From an uncultured bacterium (lineage in GTDB: Bacteria; Hydrogenedentota; Hydrogenedentia; Hydrogenedentales; CAILVY01), in assembly GCA_937951485.1 (NCBI GenBank), contig CALEDJ010000049.1:1-64000 (forward strand): a stretch of 64,000 nt of DNA. The letters run 5' to 3'. A model generated the notes under the pieces. That model was not told where the DNA came from and made no database searches. It worked only from the letters and a program-made list of their open reading frames with translations. Positions 18,372 to 27,936 of the stretch are shown piece by piece. How positions within the stretch are numbered: position 1 is the first letter of the stretch; every line of letters starts with the position of its first letter. Position numbers and translations under genes: made by a program.

Positions 18372-19450
18372 TTTCTGCTGTCCAAACGGTCTGCATCATC
18401 TGGCTGGTGTTGGGACTGGGCCTGGAAGATACGCCCGCGCAATCTGCACCGTCTGCGGAAGCCGTCATTACCGTATCGGTCTTTCTGGAAACACCGGCAT
18501 CGCCATTCCAGCCCGTGGAACCCACCGACAAATCCCAGTCCGTGTTCTTCCTCGATGCCGTTGTGAATTGCGCATCCTTAACGAGCGGCGACGAGATCGG
18601 AATCTTTGACGGCGCCCTGTGCGCAGGCGTATGGCGCGTTGACGCATTTCCTTCCGCGACGCCCGCTACTGTCTATCTGCAATCTGCGGACCCGATAGAG
18701 GGGGTACTGCCCGGCGCGCACCCTGGAAACCCGATGCTTTTCAAGGCATGGGATTCAAGCAGCGGCACGGTGACGGTATTACACGTGACGCATGTGGTCC
18801 AGGGCGCAGATCCGCCCGTGTTCCAGGAAGGGCAGACGGTGACGCTTGCTCTGAGCAACGATGAAACCCCGCCTGTGGCGCGTTGCCGGAATATTGTGGT
18901 CGAACTGGACCTGGACGCCACGGTGACCATCACCGCCGAAGACGTGGACGACGGAAGCGCGGACAACTGCGGCATCGCCGCCATGGACGTGCAACCGAAC
19001 TTCTTTACATGTGCGGAAATCGGCGCGAACACGGTTGTCCTCACCGTGACGGATACCTCGGGCAACGCCGACGTCTGCGAAGCGGTCGTGACCGTGGCAG
19101 ACGTGCTGGGCGTCTGCGTCGAAGGCGAGGGAGCGCTGCCCGAATACCACACCGCCGACCAGAACGCCGATTATCGGATCAGCCTATCCGAGTTGCTCCG
19201 GGGCATCCAGTTCTACAATTCCGGCGGGCTCCACTGCGAGGAAGGCACAGAAGACGGCTATGCCCCGGGACCGCCGGGGGACACGGACTGCCCACCCCAC
19301 GCAAGTGATTACAATCCCCAGGATTGGCGCATCAGCCTTTCCGAACTGCTCCGGTTGATCCAGTTTTACAACAGCGGCGGCTACTACTGGTGTCCGGATG
19401 AGGGCACTGAAGACGGCTGCTGCCCGGGGCCGGGGCCGGAACCGGAATGA
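18368..19450 (+). CDS. Secreted protein with HYR-like domain and C-terminal LSELLRxIQF module
   Basis: 360 residues starting at the ATG that overlaps the previous stop, with a signal peptide (IIWLVLGLGLEDTPAQSA). Residues ~30-165 form a beta domain with GDEIGIFDGALCAGV, as in secreted proteins of the same type. Residues ~170-250 resemble a HYR/Ig domain (TPPVARCRNIVVELDLD, TVTDTSGNADVC). A remnant linker EGEG leads into the same C-terminal module as the SGNH hydrolase: DQNADYRISLSELLRGIQF, TEDGYAPGP, then ASDYNPQDWRISLSELLRLIQF and TEDGCCPGP. Translational coupling to the upstream gene suggests that the four-gene run from 14.3 kb makes one surface assembly. No enzymatic motif is visible. Confidence 0.8.
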   Translation: MISAVQTVCIIWLVLGLGLEDTPAQSAPSAEAVITVSVFLETPASPFQPVEPTDKSQSVFFLDAVVNCASLTSGDEIGIFDGALCAGVWRVDAFPSATPATVYLQSADPIEGVLPGAHPGNPMLFKAWDSSSGTVTVLHVTHVVQGADPPVFQEGQTVTLALSNDETPPVARCRNIVVELDLDATVTITAEDVDDGSADNCGIAAMDVQPNFFTCAEIGANTVVLTVTDTSGNADVCEAVVTVADVLGVCVEGEGALPEYHTADQNADYRISLSELLRGIQFYNSGGLHCEEGTEDGYAPGPPGDTDCPPHASDYNPQDWRISLSELLRLIQFYNSGGYYWCPDEGTEDGCCPGPGPEPE

Positions 19451-19487
19451 ATCGCAAAATCGAAATAACCCAAATATCAGCCAACCC

Positions 19488-20447
19488 ATGAATAGTCGCC
19501 CCCAGATAACGGTGGTTATTTGCACAAGGAATCGTGCGGCTTCCCTTTTCGAGACCCTTCAATCACTCCAGCAGACGATAAGGGAAAATCTGCAAATAGA
19601 AATTGTTGTCGTTGATAATATGAGCGATGACAATACAGCGGAGGTGATAGACTCATTCGCTGAAAAACTGTCCATTACCCGGCTTACGGAAAAGCGGCAG
19701 GGTAAAAGTTACTGCCTGAATCGCGCCGTAAATGAGGGTCATCTGGGTGACATTGTCGCCTTTCTCGATGACGACATAACTGTTGCGGAAAACTGGTTTC
19801 AATCTGTGGCCGCATCGGTGGAGCAACACCCTGACTTTCAGATATTCGGCGGGCGCGTGCATCTTCTTTTTCCAACGGATAATGTCCCCAGTTGGGTTAT
19901 GCGCGGCGGTATCCGCTGGTGGGCGCTGTCAGGAGTGGACCGAGGCGAGGAGGACATCGAGATGGCGCCTTGGGAATGGCCATGCGGAGGTCATTTCTGG
20001 GTGCGGTCCATTGTATTTTCCGGCGGCGAACGCTTTGATCACCTTTGGGCCACGGAACCCGAGTTCGTTCTGCGGCTCAGGAATCTTGGCCATAGGAGCA
20101 TGTGGGTTGGACGGGCGGTGGTGACGCATCGGGTCCAGTCGCATCTCCTTGACTATAAGAACCTGCGCCGCCGCGCAGTCAGGCTCGGTCGCGATCTGCC
20201 CCATGTTCGCAGACATCTCTCGGGAACAGATTTGGCGTCGAGGATACGCGCAAAAAGCACACTGCTTTGGCTGATGCTATGCGCGGGCAACTGGTGCAGA
20301 CATGCGATACGCTATCTTCTCTCCTGCGCACTTTGCGCGCAGGATGCGCGGATCGAACGGCGGCTGGTGTCTGTCATGGCAATGGCCAAGAATCTGGAAT
20401 GTCTGCGCCTGGGCCTTGGCTTGGATCGCTCAAGCCGGTGGAGTTGA
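19488..20447 (+). CDS. Glycosyltransferase family 2
   Basis: 319-residue GT-A fold inverting glycosyltransferase, cytoplasmic or peripheral at the inner membrane. It starts MNSRPQITVVICTRNR at 19488; no strong ribosome site is seen. Nucleotide-binding segment VVDNMSDDNTAEV lies near residue 40 and the metal-binding FLDDDITV near 95. An acceptor-side segment contains WPCGGHFWVRS and ATEPEFVLRL. The C-terminus (~240-300) has amphipathic and hydrophobic stretches but no clear transmembrane segment. It is separated from the EPS operon by the NRPS gene, towards which it converges. Donor and acceptor are unknown. Confidence 0.85.
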   Translation: MNSRPQITVVICTRNRAASLFETLQSLQQTIRENLQIEIVVVDNMSDDNTAEVIDSFAEKLSITRLTEKRQGKSYCLNRAVNEGHLGDIVAFLDDDITVAENWFQSVAASVEQHPDFQIFGGRVHLLFPTDNVPSWVMRGGIRWWALSGVDRGEEDIEMAPWEWPCGGHFWVRSIVFSGGERFDHLWATEPEFVLRLRNLGHRSMWVGRAVVTHRVQSHLLDYKNLRRRAVRLGRDLPHVRRHLSGTDLASRIRAKSTLLWLMLCAGNWCRHAIRYLLSCALCAQDARIERRLVSVMAMAKNLECLRLGLGLDRSSRWS

Positions 20448-20545
20448 GTGCGAAACGAACGTTTCTAATCAATCATGATGCGTCGTTTCAGAATTCTGCG
20501 CGTGGATAATTGCCTGCCGGGTCTAAGACCAAGGAAACATCGTTT

Positions 20546-23500
20546 CTAACGGTCGCCTTTCGCCTGCACGGAACAGCATGCTTCGTGGGAGTGATCAATG
20601 CATGCCTGAAGGACTGCCGCGAGTTCGCATACATACGGGTGCAATAACAACGTTGCATGCGACCCTTCAACTACGTGAGTCATGACTGGTTCCGAGGCGA
20701 TCTTTTCCCATCCCAGTCCAGGCGTGCATTTTCCCGCCGTGGCTCTGGTGGTGATAACCGTTATGCGACCGGGATATGGTCGGCATTCGTAGGACAACAT
20801 CGCGACAAGTTTTTCTTTCAATACTTTTGTCACGTGCCGCACGAATGGATCTTCAATTAGAAATAGCCGTTTATCCCTGAAGCGCGGTTTTACAAGACCG
20901 CTTTCTTTCAGGGCAAATTGTTCGTGCATATCGAACCATGCCCATTCCAAGTAGGTTCTCAAAGACACATCCTCCGTTCTGCAGGAAGGTCTTCCCGTCA
21001 CTTTGCGCAGAGACACCTTTACACCGTCTCGCAGATACCCACAAACCAGGGGCCACATGCGCATGACAATGACTATCTTGCTCAGCACGAGAGTACCGAA
21101 TTTCCAGATTCTTGGCAGGATCGGCTCAAGGATGTCGGCATTTTGCCTGGGTACCGGCGTATCAATCAATGCCAGCAGCGCAACTTCTTCCCCGGCCTGC
21201 CTCAGTTTTTGGGCCATCTCAAAAGCAACAAGGCTTCCGAAAGACCAGCCGCCCAGATAGTAGGGACCGTGGGGCGAAATATTGCGAATGGACTGGATAT
21301 AGAGTTCCGCGATCTCCGGTATTGAAGGAAAAGAATCATGTTCTTCATCCACGCATGGGTCTTTGAGGCCATAAAAAGGCTGCTTGGAATCCATCTGACT
21401 GGCAAGCGGGCCCAGGTGGCCCGTAACAGTGCCTGCACCAACTGCCATAAAGAACGGAGGGTTTGTGCTTCCCGCGCGAAGTTGCTCGATGTACGAGTCA
21501 TCCGAAGACGTGATCGCCGGAGACTCCCGCAGAACGGCGCTTTGCGTGTCGTCTATCGCCGCCGATCTTTGAGGCAAACGAGCGACGAAGCGGGCAACGG
21601 TAGGCGCTTCATACAAATCACGCACGCCAGCCTTGATATTCATTTCATGATCGATCTGGCACAGCAATTGAACGGCAAGGAGGGAGTGTCCGCCGATTTC
21701 AAAGAAATTATCGTGAATGCCCACCTTTTCGACCTGTAGAACCCGGCGCCAAAGCAGACACATCTGCGCTTCCAGATCGTTTCGAGGCTCGGCGAAAACG
21801 GCCTCCGAAACGCCTGGAGCAAGAGGCATCGCCAGCAATGCGCGACGGTCCACTTTTTCGTTCCTGGTCAGTGGGATTGCGTCAAGAAACGCGATATCGG
21901 CAGGAATCATGTAATCAGGCAGTTTCTTCCCCAGGTACTCCTTGAGCGCATGAGCAGACGCCATTTGTCCCGGCTGCAGCACCACAAAGGCCGTCAGGCA
22001 TTTATCTCCAGCGACACGTTCCCGCTGCAACACGACAACCTCTTTCACCGCGGAATGCTGAAGCAAAGTCGCTTCAATTTCCCCTGGTTCGACTCGGAAA
22101 CCTCGAATCTTGATCTGGTTATCGCGACGGCCGCAGAATTCAATGTTCCCATCCGGAAGATACCGCGCCAAGTCGCCAGTCCTGTACAATCTGTTCCCTG
22201 GCTCTTCCGAAAAGGGATTCGGAATGAACTTCTCGGCTGTCAAGTCCGGCGCATTGAGATATCCCCGCGCCAAACCATCGCCGCCAATGAACAGTTCGCC
22301 TGTTACTCCAACAGGGACAGGTTGAAGCGATTGGTCCAGAATGTACACTGAGGTATTGGCAATCGGCCTGCCTATCGAAACAGTATCCCCGACATCGGAG
22401 AGGTCTCTCATGGGGTGGCAGCATGCGAATGTGGTGGACTCCGTGGGGCCATAGCCGTTGATCAAGGTGGTGTTCCTCAAGAACTGCAAGGCGCGTCTGA
22501 CGTGTGCTACGGACAAGACATCCCCCCCGGAGAGCAGTTGCCGCACACAGGACAAGGACTCCAGGTCATGGTCCACCATCTGGTGGAATAGACCGGCTGT
22601 AAGCCAAAGGGTCGTGACCCGGTACCTTTTCACCAATGAACCGATTTCAGCCAGGGAAAGCAATCCCGGCGGCGCCACTGCAAGCCTTCCGCCATTGAGC
22701 AGGCTTCCCCACAACTCGAAAGTGGAAGCGTCAAAAGAAAGCGGCGCCAACAACAGATGGCATTCTTCGGGGCCAAAAGACGCATAGTTGGTATTCTTCA
22801 CCAATCGGACCACGCTGCGGTGTTCTACGCATACCCCCTTGGGAACGCCCGTGGACCCCGAAGTATACATGACATACGCCAGGTCCGTTGCGGCAGGCCG
22901 TTCAGGCAGATTGTCAGGAGAAATCGCCGACAAGACATCCGATAGTCCGTCAAAAGAAAAGACCGGGCAAATATCGCCGGGAAGACGCCCTTCAAAACGA
23001 TGGTCCATCAGGATCAAAACAGGCCGCGTCTCTTCAAGGATCAGACGCATCCGGGCTTCCGGTTCGTTGGGGTCAATTGGTACATAGGCGGCCCCCGACT
23101 TGAGGATCGAGAGGACCGCCACTACGGCTTCCTTGCTCCTTTCCATGCACAGCGCCACCAGGCCGCCCTTGAGCGCGCCTTGGCTGCGGAGAAAGCGCGC
23201 CAGACGGTTTGCATGCGCGTTCAGTTGTTCGTAGGTGACGGTTTCCTCTCCCTGGCAAAGAGCGATGGATGCGGGAAACCGTTCAGCCTGTGCTTCAAAA
23301 AGTTCCGAGATGGAAGCGTCACGTGGATACTCGCTGTAGACGCCGCGCCATTGCCGTAGAAGATGCAGGTCCTCTGCATCCAGTAGCGCCAGTTCGCCGA
23401 CAGGCTTTTCGGGGGCGGTAAGCGCATCACACAGAAGATTCTGAAAGTGCCTGAAGAGCCTGTGTGCGGCATCATCATCAAAAATATGCGCCGCATACTC

Positions 23501-26500
23501 CAAGTCGAGCCGCAGACCCTGGTCTTCTTCGTACGGCAGCAACGTCAGCGGCAGTTTTGCCGTGCCATTATGCAGGGCAACAGGCGTAACATTGATGCCT
23601 TCAAAACGCCACTTGCCGCCTGGCACGGTCTGTCCCGCAACCATGCTCTGGACCAGGGGAACACTATCCGCAGTGCGACACGGGGCCAATTCCCGCACCA
23701 ACAACTCAAAGGGGAGGTCCTGATGTTCCAGCGCCGCGACTGTCCCCTCTTGCACCTGGTTCACAAGCGCTTCAAACGGTATTGCAGCGGACACTGTGGT
23801 GCGCAGGACAAGCGTGTTGGCGAAAAGACCTATGATCGGCTCCAGTTCCCGACGCGACCGGCCCGCATTCACAAAACCGACCACGATATCTTCAGTGCCG
23901 GAGTAGCGGAACAGGAAGGCCTTCCATGCTGCCATAAGAACTGCAAACACCGTCGTCTTCTTGTTGCCGCACAGCGCCCGAAGAGCGCTGGTGAACCGTT
24001 GCTCCAGTCGGACGCTCAACAGCCCGCCCCTCCTGGGGCTTTCAGTTTTGGATGCCCGGCGCTTCAGAAAAATCGGTTCGGGCGTGTAGTCGCGAAGATA
24101 GTCCAACCAATAGGCCAGATTTTTTTCGAATCTCTGTTGTGCGGACGCCGACCTTTCCCAGGCTGCGTAATCAAAATAGGTGACGGAAAGATTCGGGAGA
24201 TTCGGTGTGCGCCCTTGAACAAACGCATTGTAGAACTCGGCCAACTCTTGGAAAAACAGACTTTCCGACCAGCCGTCGAAAATGACGTGATGAATGAGTA
24301 TTGCCAGGACAAACCGTTTGTCGTCCAGACGGTAAAGTTCAGCGCGCAGCAACGGACCTTGGAAAAAATCAAAGCGACAGGAAGCAAGCGCTTTCGCCCG
24401 TGAAATGGCTTTCTCATGGCGCAGTTCTTCTGCCTCTTGTGACAAGTCCATGGTCTGCAGAAGGCCCGGGCGAAAGGCGTCCGCAACCTGTGTGGCCATT
24501 CCGTCGGACTCTGCAAAATGTGACCGAAGAGCCTCATGTCGCTGCAATAGCGCGTCGAAGGACCTCGCAAGAGCCGCTTCATCCAGCGGGCCGTTCAATT
24601 CAAATACAAGCGGCACATTGTATTCCACGAGGGAAGGCGACATTTTTTCCAGGAAGTACATCCCCTCCTGCGGGTAAGACAACGGAACCGGCGCACGCTT
24701 GTCCCGGGGCGGAATATCCGGTTGAACTGCAGGCCCGGAGATCGGTCCGCTCTCCGGACCATGCTTTTCCCGCAATGCATCTGCATGTCGGGCGAGGTCC
24801 TGGATGGTAGGCCGCTTGAATACATCGCGTAACGCAATGTCCACCCCCAACCGGTCTCTGATATGAATGGCCATCTCCACCACCAGCAAGGAATGCCCGC
24901 CCAAGGAGAAGAAATCTTCCGTGATTCCAACATTGTCAATTCCAAGAATGGACTGCCAGATAGCCGCCAATACGCGTTCCGTCTCCGTCTTTGGCGCCAC
25001 ATATACGCGGTCTCCAAAGGAAATTCCCCAGTCAGGTACGGGAAGAGAATTCCGATCCACTTTTCCTGTCGTCGTCATCGGAAATGATTCCACGAAAACA
25101 ATGGCGGCAGGAACCATGTAGTATGGCAGGCATTGCCGCAGGGCCGCGCGAATCTCCGAATCAACCGGAGGCGACTCTGCATCGGAAGGAATAACATATG
25201 CCGCGAGGCGAATATCGTCTTCGGCGACCGTGTGTACGACCACGACGGCATCGTGGACTTCCGGAAGTGAGCGCAACGCCGCTTCAATCTCGCCTGGTTC
25301 TATGCGCAAACCCCGGATTTTTACTTGGTGATCAGTGCGTCCTATGAAGACAAGATTATTATCCCCCTCAAGACGGCACAAGTCGCCGGTCCGATACCAC
25401 GGTCCGCAAGGCGTGCCGGGAATATCCAGTGAGACAAAACGTTCGGCGGTCAGTTCAGGTTTGTTGATGTAGCCGTCAGCGACACAAAGGCCACCTACAT
25501 ATAGTTCTCCCACTTCCCCAGGTGCGACGGCTTGCCTTTGGTCATTGAGCACGAGCACTTGGACGTTTGGCAAAGCCCTGCCTATGGGCACTGGATACCC
25601 ATCGAATTTGCGCGGGTTTGAAATGGGGAAAAATGTTACGGCGTCCGTGCATTCCGTGGGTCCATAATAGTTGGTCAAACTTGTGCGAAACGTTTCGCGC
25701 TGCCACCACCGTCGCAGTCGGGAAAGATCCAGCGGTTCCCCCGCCAGAACCAGATGCCGCAGACGGTCGAGCCACGAAAGTTGCTCCTCCGTGGCGCGGT
25801 TGACCATCGCATAAGCGTGCGTCGGCGTGCAATTGATGATGGTGCTTCCCGTGACTGCAATTTCGCGGACAATCATTCGCGGATCAAAGTCTTCCTGTTC
25901 GGGAAGATACAAGACGCCCCCGCACACGAGAGGCGCAAAGATATTCTTTTGAGTGAGGTCAAAAGCGACCGACGTAACCAGCAGCAACGCGTCTTCAGGT
26001 CGCCACTCCAGATAGTTCACATACCAGGAAATAAGATTGTCAAAGGCGTCATGGCGGACGATTGCGCCCTTGGGGCGCCCGGTGCTGCCGGAGGTGTAAA
26101 TAAGGTAGACAGGGCGACGCGCATCCAAGGCTGTTCCAGGTTCCATATCGCTTTGGTTATGCAGCACGTCGGCCAACGCATCAAGCCTGACAACTTCCGC
26201 GGGGGTGTCCGCCAGGCCTTCCGTCAGACTGCTGACCGTAAGCAATATTTTGGTCCCGCTATCGCGAAGCATGTATGCGAGACGATCGCGTGGATAGAGC
26301 GAATCCATTGGCAGGTAGGTCGCACCGCTCTTTTGGACCCCCAGTATTGCAGTGATTGCCTCGATGGTGCGCCCACAATGCACGGCCACAATATCCCCCG
26401 GACCGATGCCACGCGCCAACAGAAAGTGGGCGATGCGGTTGGCGTGCCGGTTCAACGCATCATATGTGAGTGATGCCGTGCCGCGCGCGACGGCAATTGC

Positions 26501-26551
26501 TCCGGGCTTTCTGTGTACTTGTTTCAGAACTTGTTCGTATACGGCCACCAA
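20546..26551 (-). CDS. Dimodular non-ribosomal peptide synthetase A-T-C-A-T-TE
   Basis: 2001-residue cytoplasmic assembly-line enzyme expected to join two amino acids and release the product. A1 (1-~505) has YTSGSTGRPKGA and YYGPTECT. T1 has GGHSLL with the carrier Ser near 553. C (~620-1050) has HHVIFDGWS near 758. A2 (~1065-1575) has YTSGSTGVPKG near 1233 and GYGPTEST near 1368. T2 has GGHSLL near 1621. TE (~1700-1985) has GWSFGS with the nucleophile near 1771. My hand alignment to the GrsA pocket gives A2 as DAFWLGGTF(K), essentially a valine code; A1 reads about DLKNVAYDA(K) and matches nothing I recall. No N-terminal C domain is present, so A1 initiates. TTG 26551 or GTG 26548 lies just after AGGGGA. 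No MbtH, phosphopantetheinyl transferase or transporter is adjacent. Confidence 0.95.
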   Translation of the reverse strand: MVAVYEQVLKQVHRKPGAIAVARGTASLTYDALNRHANRIAHFLLARGIGPGDIVAVHCGRTIEAITAILGVQKSGATYLPMDSLYPRDRLAYMLRDSGTKILLTVSSLTEGLADTPAEVVRLDALADVLHNQSDMEPGTALDARRPVYLIYTSGSTGRPKGAIVRHDAFDNLISWYVNYLEWRPEDALLLVTSVAFDLTQKNIFAPLVCGGVLYLPEQEDFDPRMIVREIAVTGSTIINCTPTHAYAMVNRATEEQLSWLDRLRHLVLAGEPLDLSRLRRWWQRETFRTSLTNYYGPTECTDAVTFFPISNPRKFDGYPVPIGRALPNVQVLVLNDQRQAVAPGEVGELYVGGLCVADGYINKPELTAERFVSLDIPGTPCGPWYRTGDLCRLEGDNNLVFIGRTDHQVKIRGLRIEPGEIEAALRSLPEVHDAVVVVHTVAEDDIRLAAYVIPSDAESPPVDSEIRAALRQCLPYYMVPAAIVFVESFPMTTTGKVDRNSLPVPDWGISFGDRVYVAPKTETERVLAAIWQSILGIDNVGITEDFFSLGGHSLLVVEMAIHIRDRLGVDIALRDVFKRPTIQDLARHADALREKHGPESGPISGPAVQPDIPPRDKRAPVPLSYPQEGMYFLEKMSPSLVEYNVPLVFELNGPLDEAALARSFDALLQRHEALRSHFAESDGMATQVADAFRPGLLQTMDLSQEAEELRHEKAISRAKALASCRFDFFQGPLLRAELYRLDDKRFVLAILIHHVIFDGWSESLFFQELAEFYNAFVQGRTPNLPNLSVTYFDYAAWERSASAQQRFEKNLAYWLDYLRDYTPEPIFLKRRASKTESPRRGGLLSVRLEQRFTSALRALCGNKKTTVFAVLMAAWKAFLFRYSGTEDIVVGFVNAGRSRRELEPIIGLFANTLVLRTTVSAAIPFEALVNQVQEGTVAALEHQDLPFELLVRELAPCRTADSVPLVQSMVAGQTVPGGKWRFEGINVTPVALHNGTAKLPLTLLPYEEDQGLRLDLEYAAHIFDDDAAHRLFRHFQNLLCDALTAPEKPVGELALLDAEDLHLLRQWRGVYSEYPRDASISELFEAQAERFPASIALCQGEETVTYEQLNAHANRLARFLRSQGALKGGLVALCMERSKEAVVAVLSILKSGAAYVPIDPNEPEARMRLILEETRPVLILMDHRFEGRLPGDICPVFSFDGLSDVLSAISPDNLPERPAATDLAYVMYTSGSTGVPKGVCVEHRSVVRLVKNTNYASFGPEECHLLLAPLSFDASTFELWGSLLNGGRLAVAPPGLLSLAEIGSLVKRYRVTTLWLTAGLFHQMVDHDLESLSCVRQLLSGGDVLSVAHVRRALQFLRNTTLINGYGPTESTTFACCHPMRDLSDVGDTVSIGRPIANTSVYILDQSLQPVPVGVTGELFIGGDGLARGYLNAPDLTAEKFIPNPFSEEPGNRLYRTGDLARYLPDGNIEFCGRRDNQIKIRGFRVEPGEIEATLLQHSAVKEVVVLQRERVAGDKCLTAFVVLQPGQMASAHALKEYLGKKLPDYMIPADIAFLDAIPLTRNEKVDRRALLAMPLAPGVSEAVFAEPRNDLEAQMCLLWRRVLQVEKVGIHDNFFEIGGHSLLAVQLLCQIDHEMNIKAGVRDLYEAPTVARFVARLPQRSAAIDDTQSAVLRESPAITSSDDSYIEQLRAGSTNPPFFMAVGAGTVTGHLGPLASQMDSKQPFYGLKDPCVDEEHDSFPSIPEIAELYIQSIRNISPHGPYYLGGWSFGSLVAFEMAQKLRQAGEEVALLALIDTPVPRQNADILEPILPRIWKFGTLVLSKIVIVMRMWPLVCGYLRDGVKVSLRKVTGRPSCRTEDVSLRTYLEWAWFDMHEQFALKESGLVKPRFRDKRLFLIEDPFVRHVTKVLKEKLVAMLSYECRPYPGRITVITTRATAGKCTPGLGWEKIASEPVMTHVVEGSHATLLLHPYVCELAAVLQACIDHSHEACCSVQAKGDR

Positions 26552-26685
26552 GCGGTCCCCTATGCTCTTGGGGCGGCTATGCGGTCTGGTTATCGTATCC
26601 TTCCTGCCGCATTTCCGGGCAGGGATCGAGATACCCCCTCAGACCGAATGGATACCACAAATCAACCCCATCTATCGCAAACAGG

Positions 26686-26691
26686 ATTATA
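26686..26691 (-). promoter_or_regulatory. Candidate -10 box for the NRPS gene
   Basis: TATAAT on the minus strand, ~135 bp upstream of the NRPS start, has only a weak T-rich -35 region at 17 bp. It is one of two signals in the 343-bp divergent gap 26552-26894; the other is the plus-strand site at 26819-26834. Confidence 0.3.
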
Positions 26692-26818
26692 CCTGATCTT
26701 GCGTCAAAAAAAGAATTCCAGACAGTAACGGCTTTGATCTTCTGCCCGCAGACGCGACATTCCACGAATTTGATGCGCTCTCAATAATCAGATATGCTCC
26801 GGGCAAAGTGTATCTTTG

Positions 26819-26834
26819 TGGCGTTCATTCTGCA
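26819..26834 (+). promoter_or_regulatory. Weak sigma-54-type -24/-12 element before the FkbM gene
   Basis: TGGCGTTCATTCTGCA has the required GG-N10-GC spacing (GG 26820-26821, GC 26832-26833) but departs from the consensus in both boxes. It lies ~60 bp upstream of the methyltransferase start. Confidence 0.35.
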
Positions 26835-26894
26835 GTATGGGAAAGATTCTGAATCAGAGGGGCATCGCCAAGTTTTATTTGGAGCGGCTGTGTC

Positions 26895-27650
26895 ATGGGA
26901 ACCAAGCGTCGTTTTCTTTACAGGTACAAATGGTTTATCCAAAAAGCCCTTATGTCGCGCGGCTATATGATTCGGAAAATTGAACACACCACCATAGCGC
27001 CGATAGATGTGTTTGATTTGGTGCTGCGTGACCGCATGTCCCGGGTCAGCGATTTCTTCTTTCTGCAAATCGGAGCGAACGACGGCGTGAGTTTCGATCC
27101 CATCCACCCGTACGTCAGGGAATTTCATTGGCGGGGAATTCTTGTTGAACCTGTCCCCTATTTGTTTCAACGCCTCAAAGCCAACTACAGCGGCGAGCCT
27201 CAACTGCGCTTCGAGCAGGCCGCCGTGGCCGAACAGGAAGGGGAAATCACTTTTTATGCCATCCGCGACGCTTCCAATCTTCCGGCCGACATCCGGGGCC
27301 TTGGCAGTTTGAGCCGGGATGTGATCCTGGCACACAGAGCGGTTCTCCCCAACATCGAGTCGCTCATTGAGGAGATAAAGGTTCCCGCAATCACCGTTAT
27401 GGGCTTGATTGCAAAACACGGGGTGGAAAAACTCGATCTGCTTCAGATTGACACCGAAGGTTATGATTATGAAGTGATCAAAATGATTGATTTCAGTCTC
27501 ATCAAACCCGCGATTGTGCATTTCGAGCATGTACACCTGTCCAGCATGGAATGGCGTGATGCGTGCGCATTGCTGGCTTCCCATGGATACCGTCTGGCGC
27601 AGGTGGGACTTGACACAGTGGCCTACCTTCAGTTTCCAACAACGGATTGA
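26895..27650 (+). CDS. FkbM-family methyltransferase
   Basis: 251-residue SAM-dependent O-methyltransferase of the FkbM type. The SAM-binding motif appears as FFFLQIGANDGVSFDPI (~49-65). The acidic segment ILVEPVPYLFQRL (~82-94) would hold the SAM ribose, and family motif DLLQIDTEGYDYEVIKMID is near 180. ATG 26895 follows GGAG at about nine bases. FkbM enzymes methylate hydroxyls on sugars or secondary metabolites. Placed between an NRPS on the other strand and the EPS operon, it could act on either product. Context favours a polysaccharide or glycan role because it is co-directional with the EPS genes and has a possible sigma-54 site. Confidence 0.88.
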   Translation: MGTKRRFLYRYKWFIQKALMSRGYMIRKIEHTTIAPIDVFDLVLRDRMSRVSDFFFLQIGANDGVSFDPIHPYVREFHWRGILVEPVPYLFQRLKANYSGEPQLRFEQAAVAEQEGEITFYAIRDASNLPADIRGLGSLSRDVILAHRAVLPNIESLIEEIKVPAITVMGLIAKHGVEKLDLLQIDTEGYDYEVIKMIDFSLIKPAIVHFEHVHLSSMEWRDACALLASHGYRLAQVGLDTVAYLQFPTTD

Positions 27651-27787
27651 TTCCGGTAACGGGCATAGTTTTCTCGGGCGAAATTGAACAAACCTGTGCC
27701 CGGATATGAATCAGCGCCCTCAGGAGCGGCCTGATTGAATACCGCCTGGCGGGGCTTTTTGACCGCGCTACAGGGGAGATCGGGGGG

Positions 27788-27824
27788 TGATAAACATTTA
27801 TCTCCAGGCAATAAATGTTTATCA
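27788..27824 (+). terminator. 13-bp perfect inverted repeat after the FkbM gene
   Basis: TGATAAACATTTA (27788-27800) pairs perfectly with 27812-27824 around an 11-base loop. It is AT-rich and lacks a T tract, so it may be a terminator, an mRNA-stability hairpin or a protein site. It lies ~150 bp after the FkbM stop and ~190 bp before the sigma-54 promoter. Confidence 0.4.
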
Positions 27825-27936
27825 GAAGTGACCAACTCTTTTTCAAAATCAGGGGACATAGTGGTCAATTTTACTCAAGGGATTCCAGCCGACCGACATG
27901 AGGGCGGAAACGTAAATTATTGATATATAGAAACTT

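Noticed and set aside
26552-26760. Sigma-54 promoter for the NRPS on the minus strand
   Set aside because: A TGCAA-like box is present but the spacing to the next GCC/CC is wrong.
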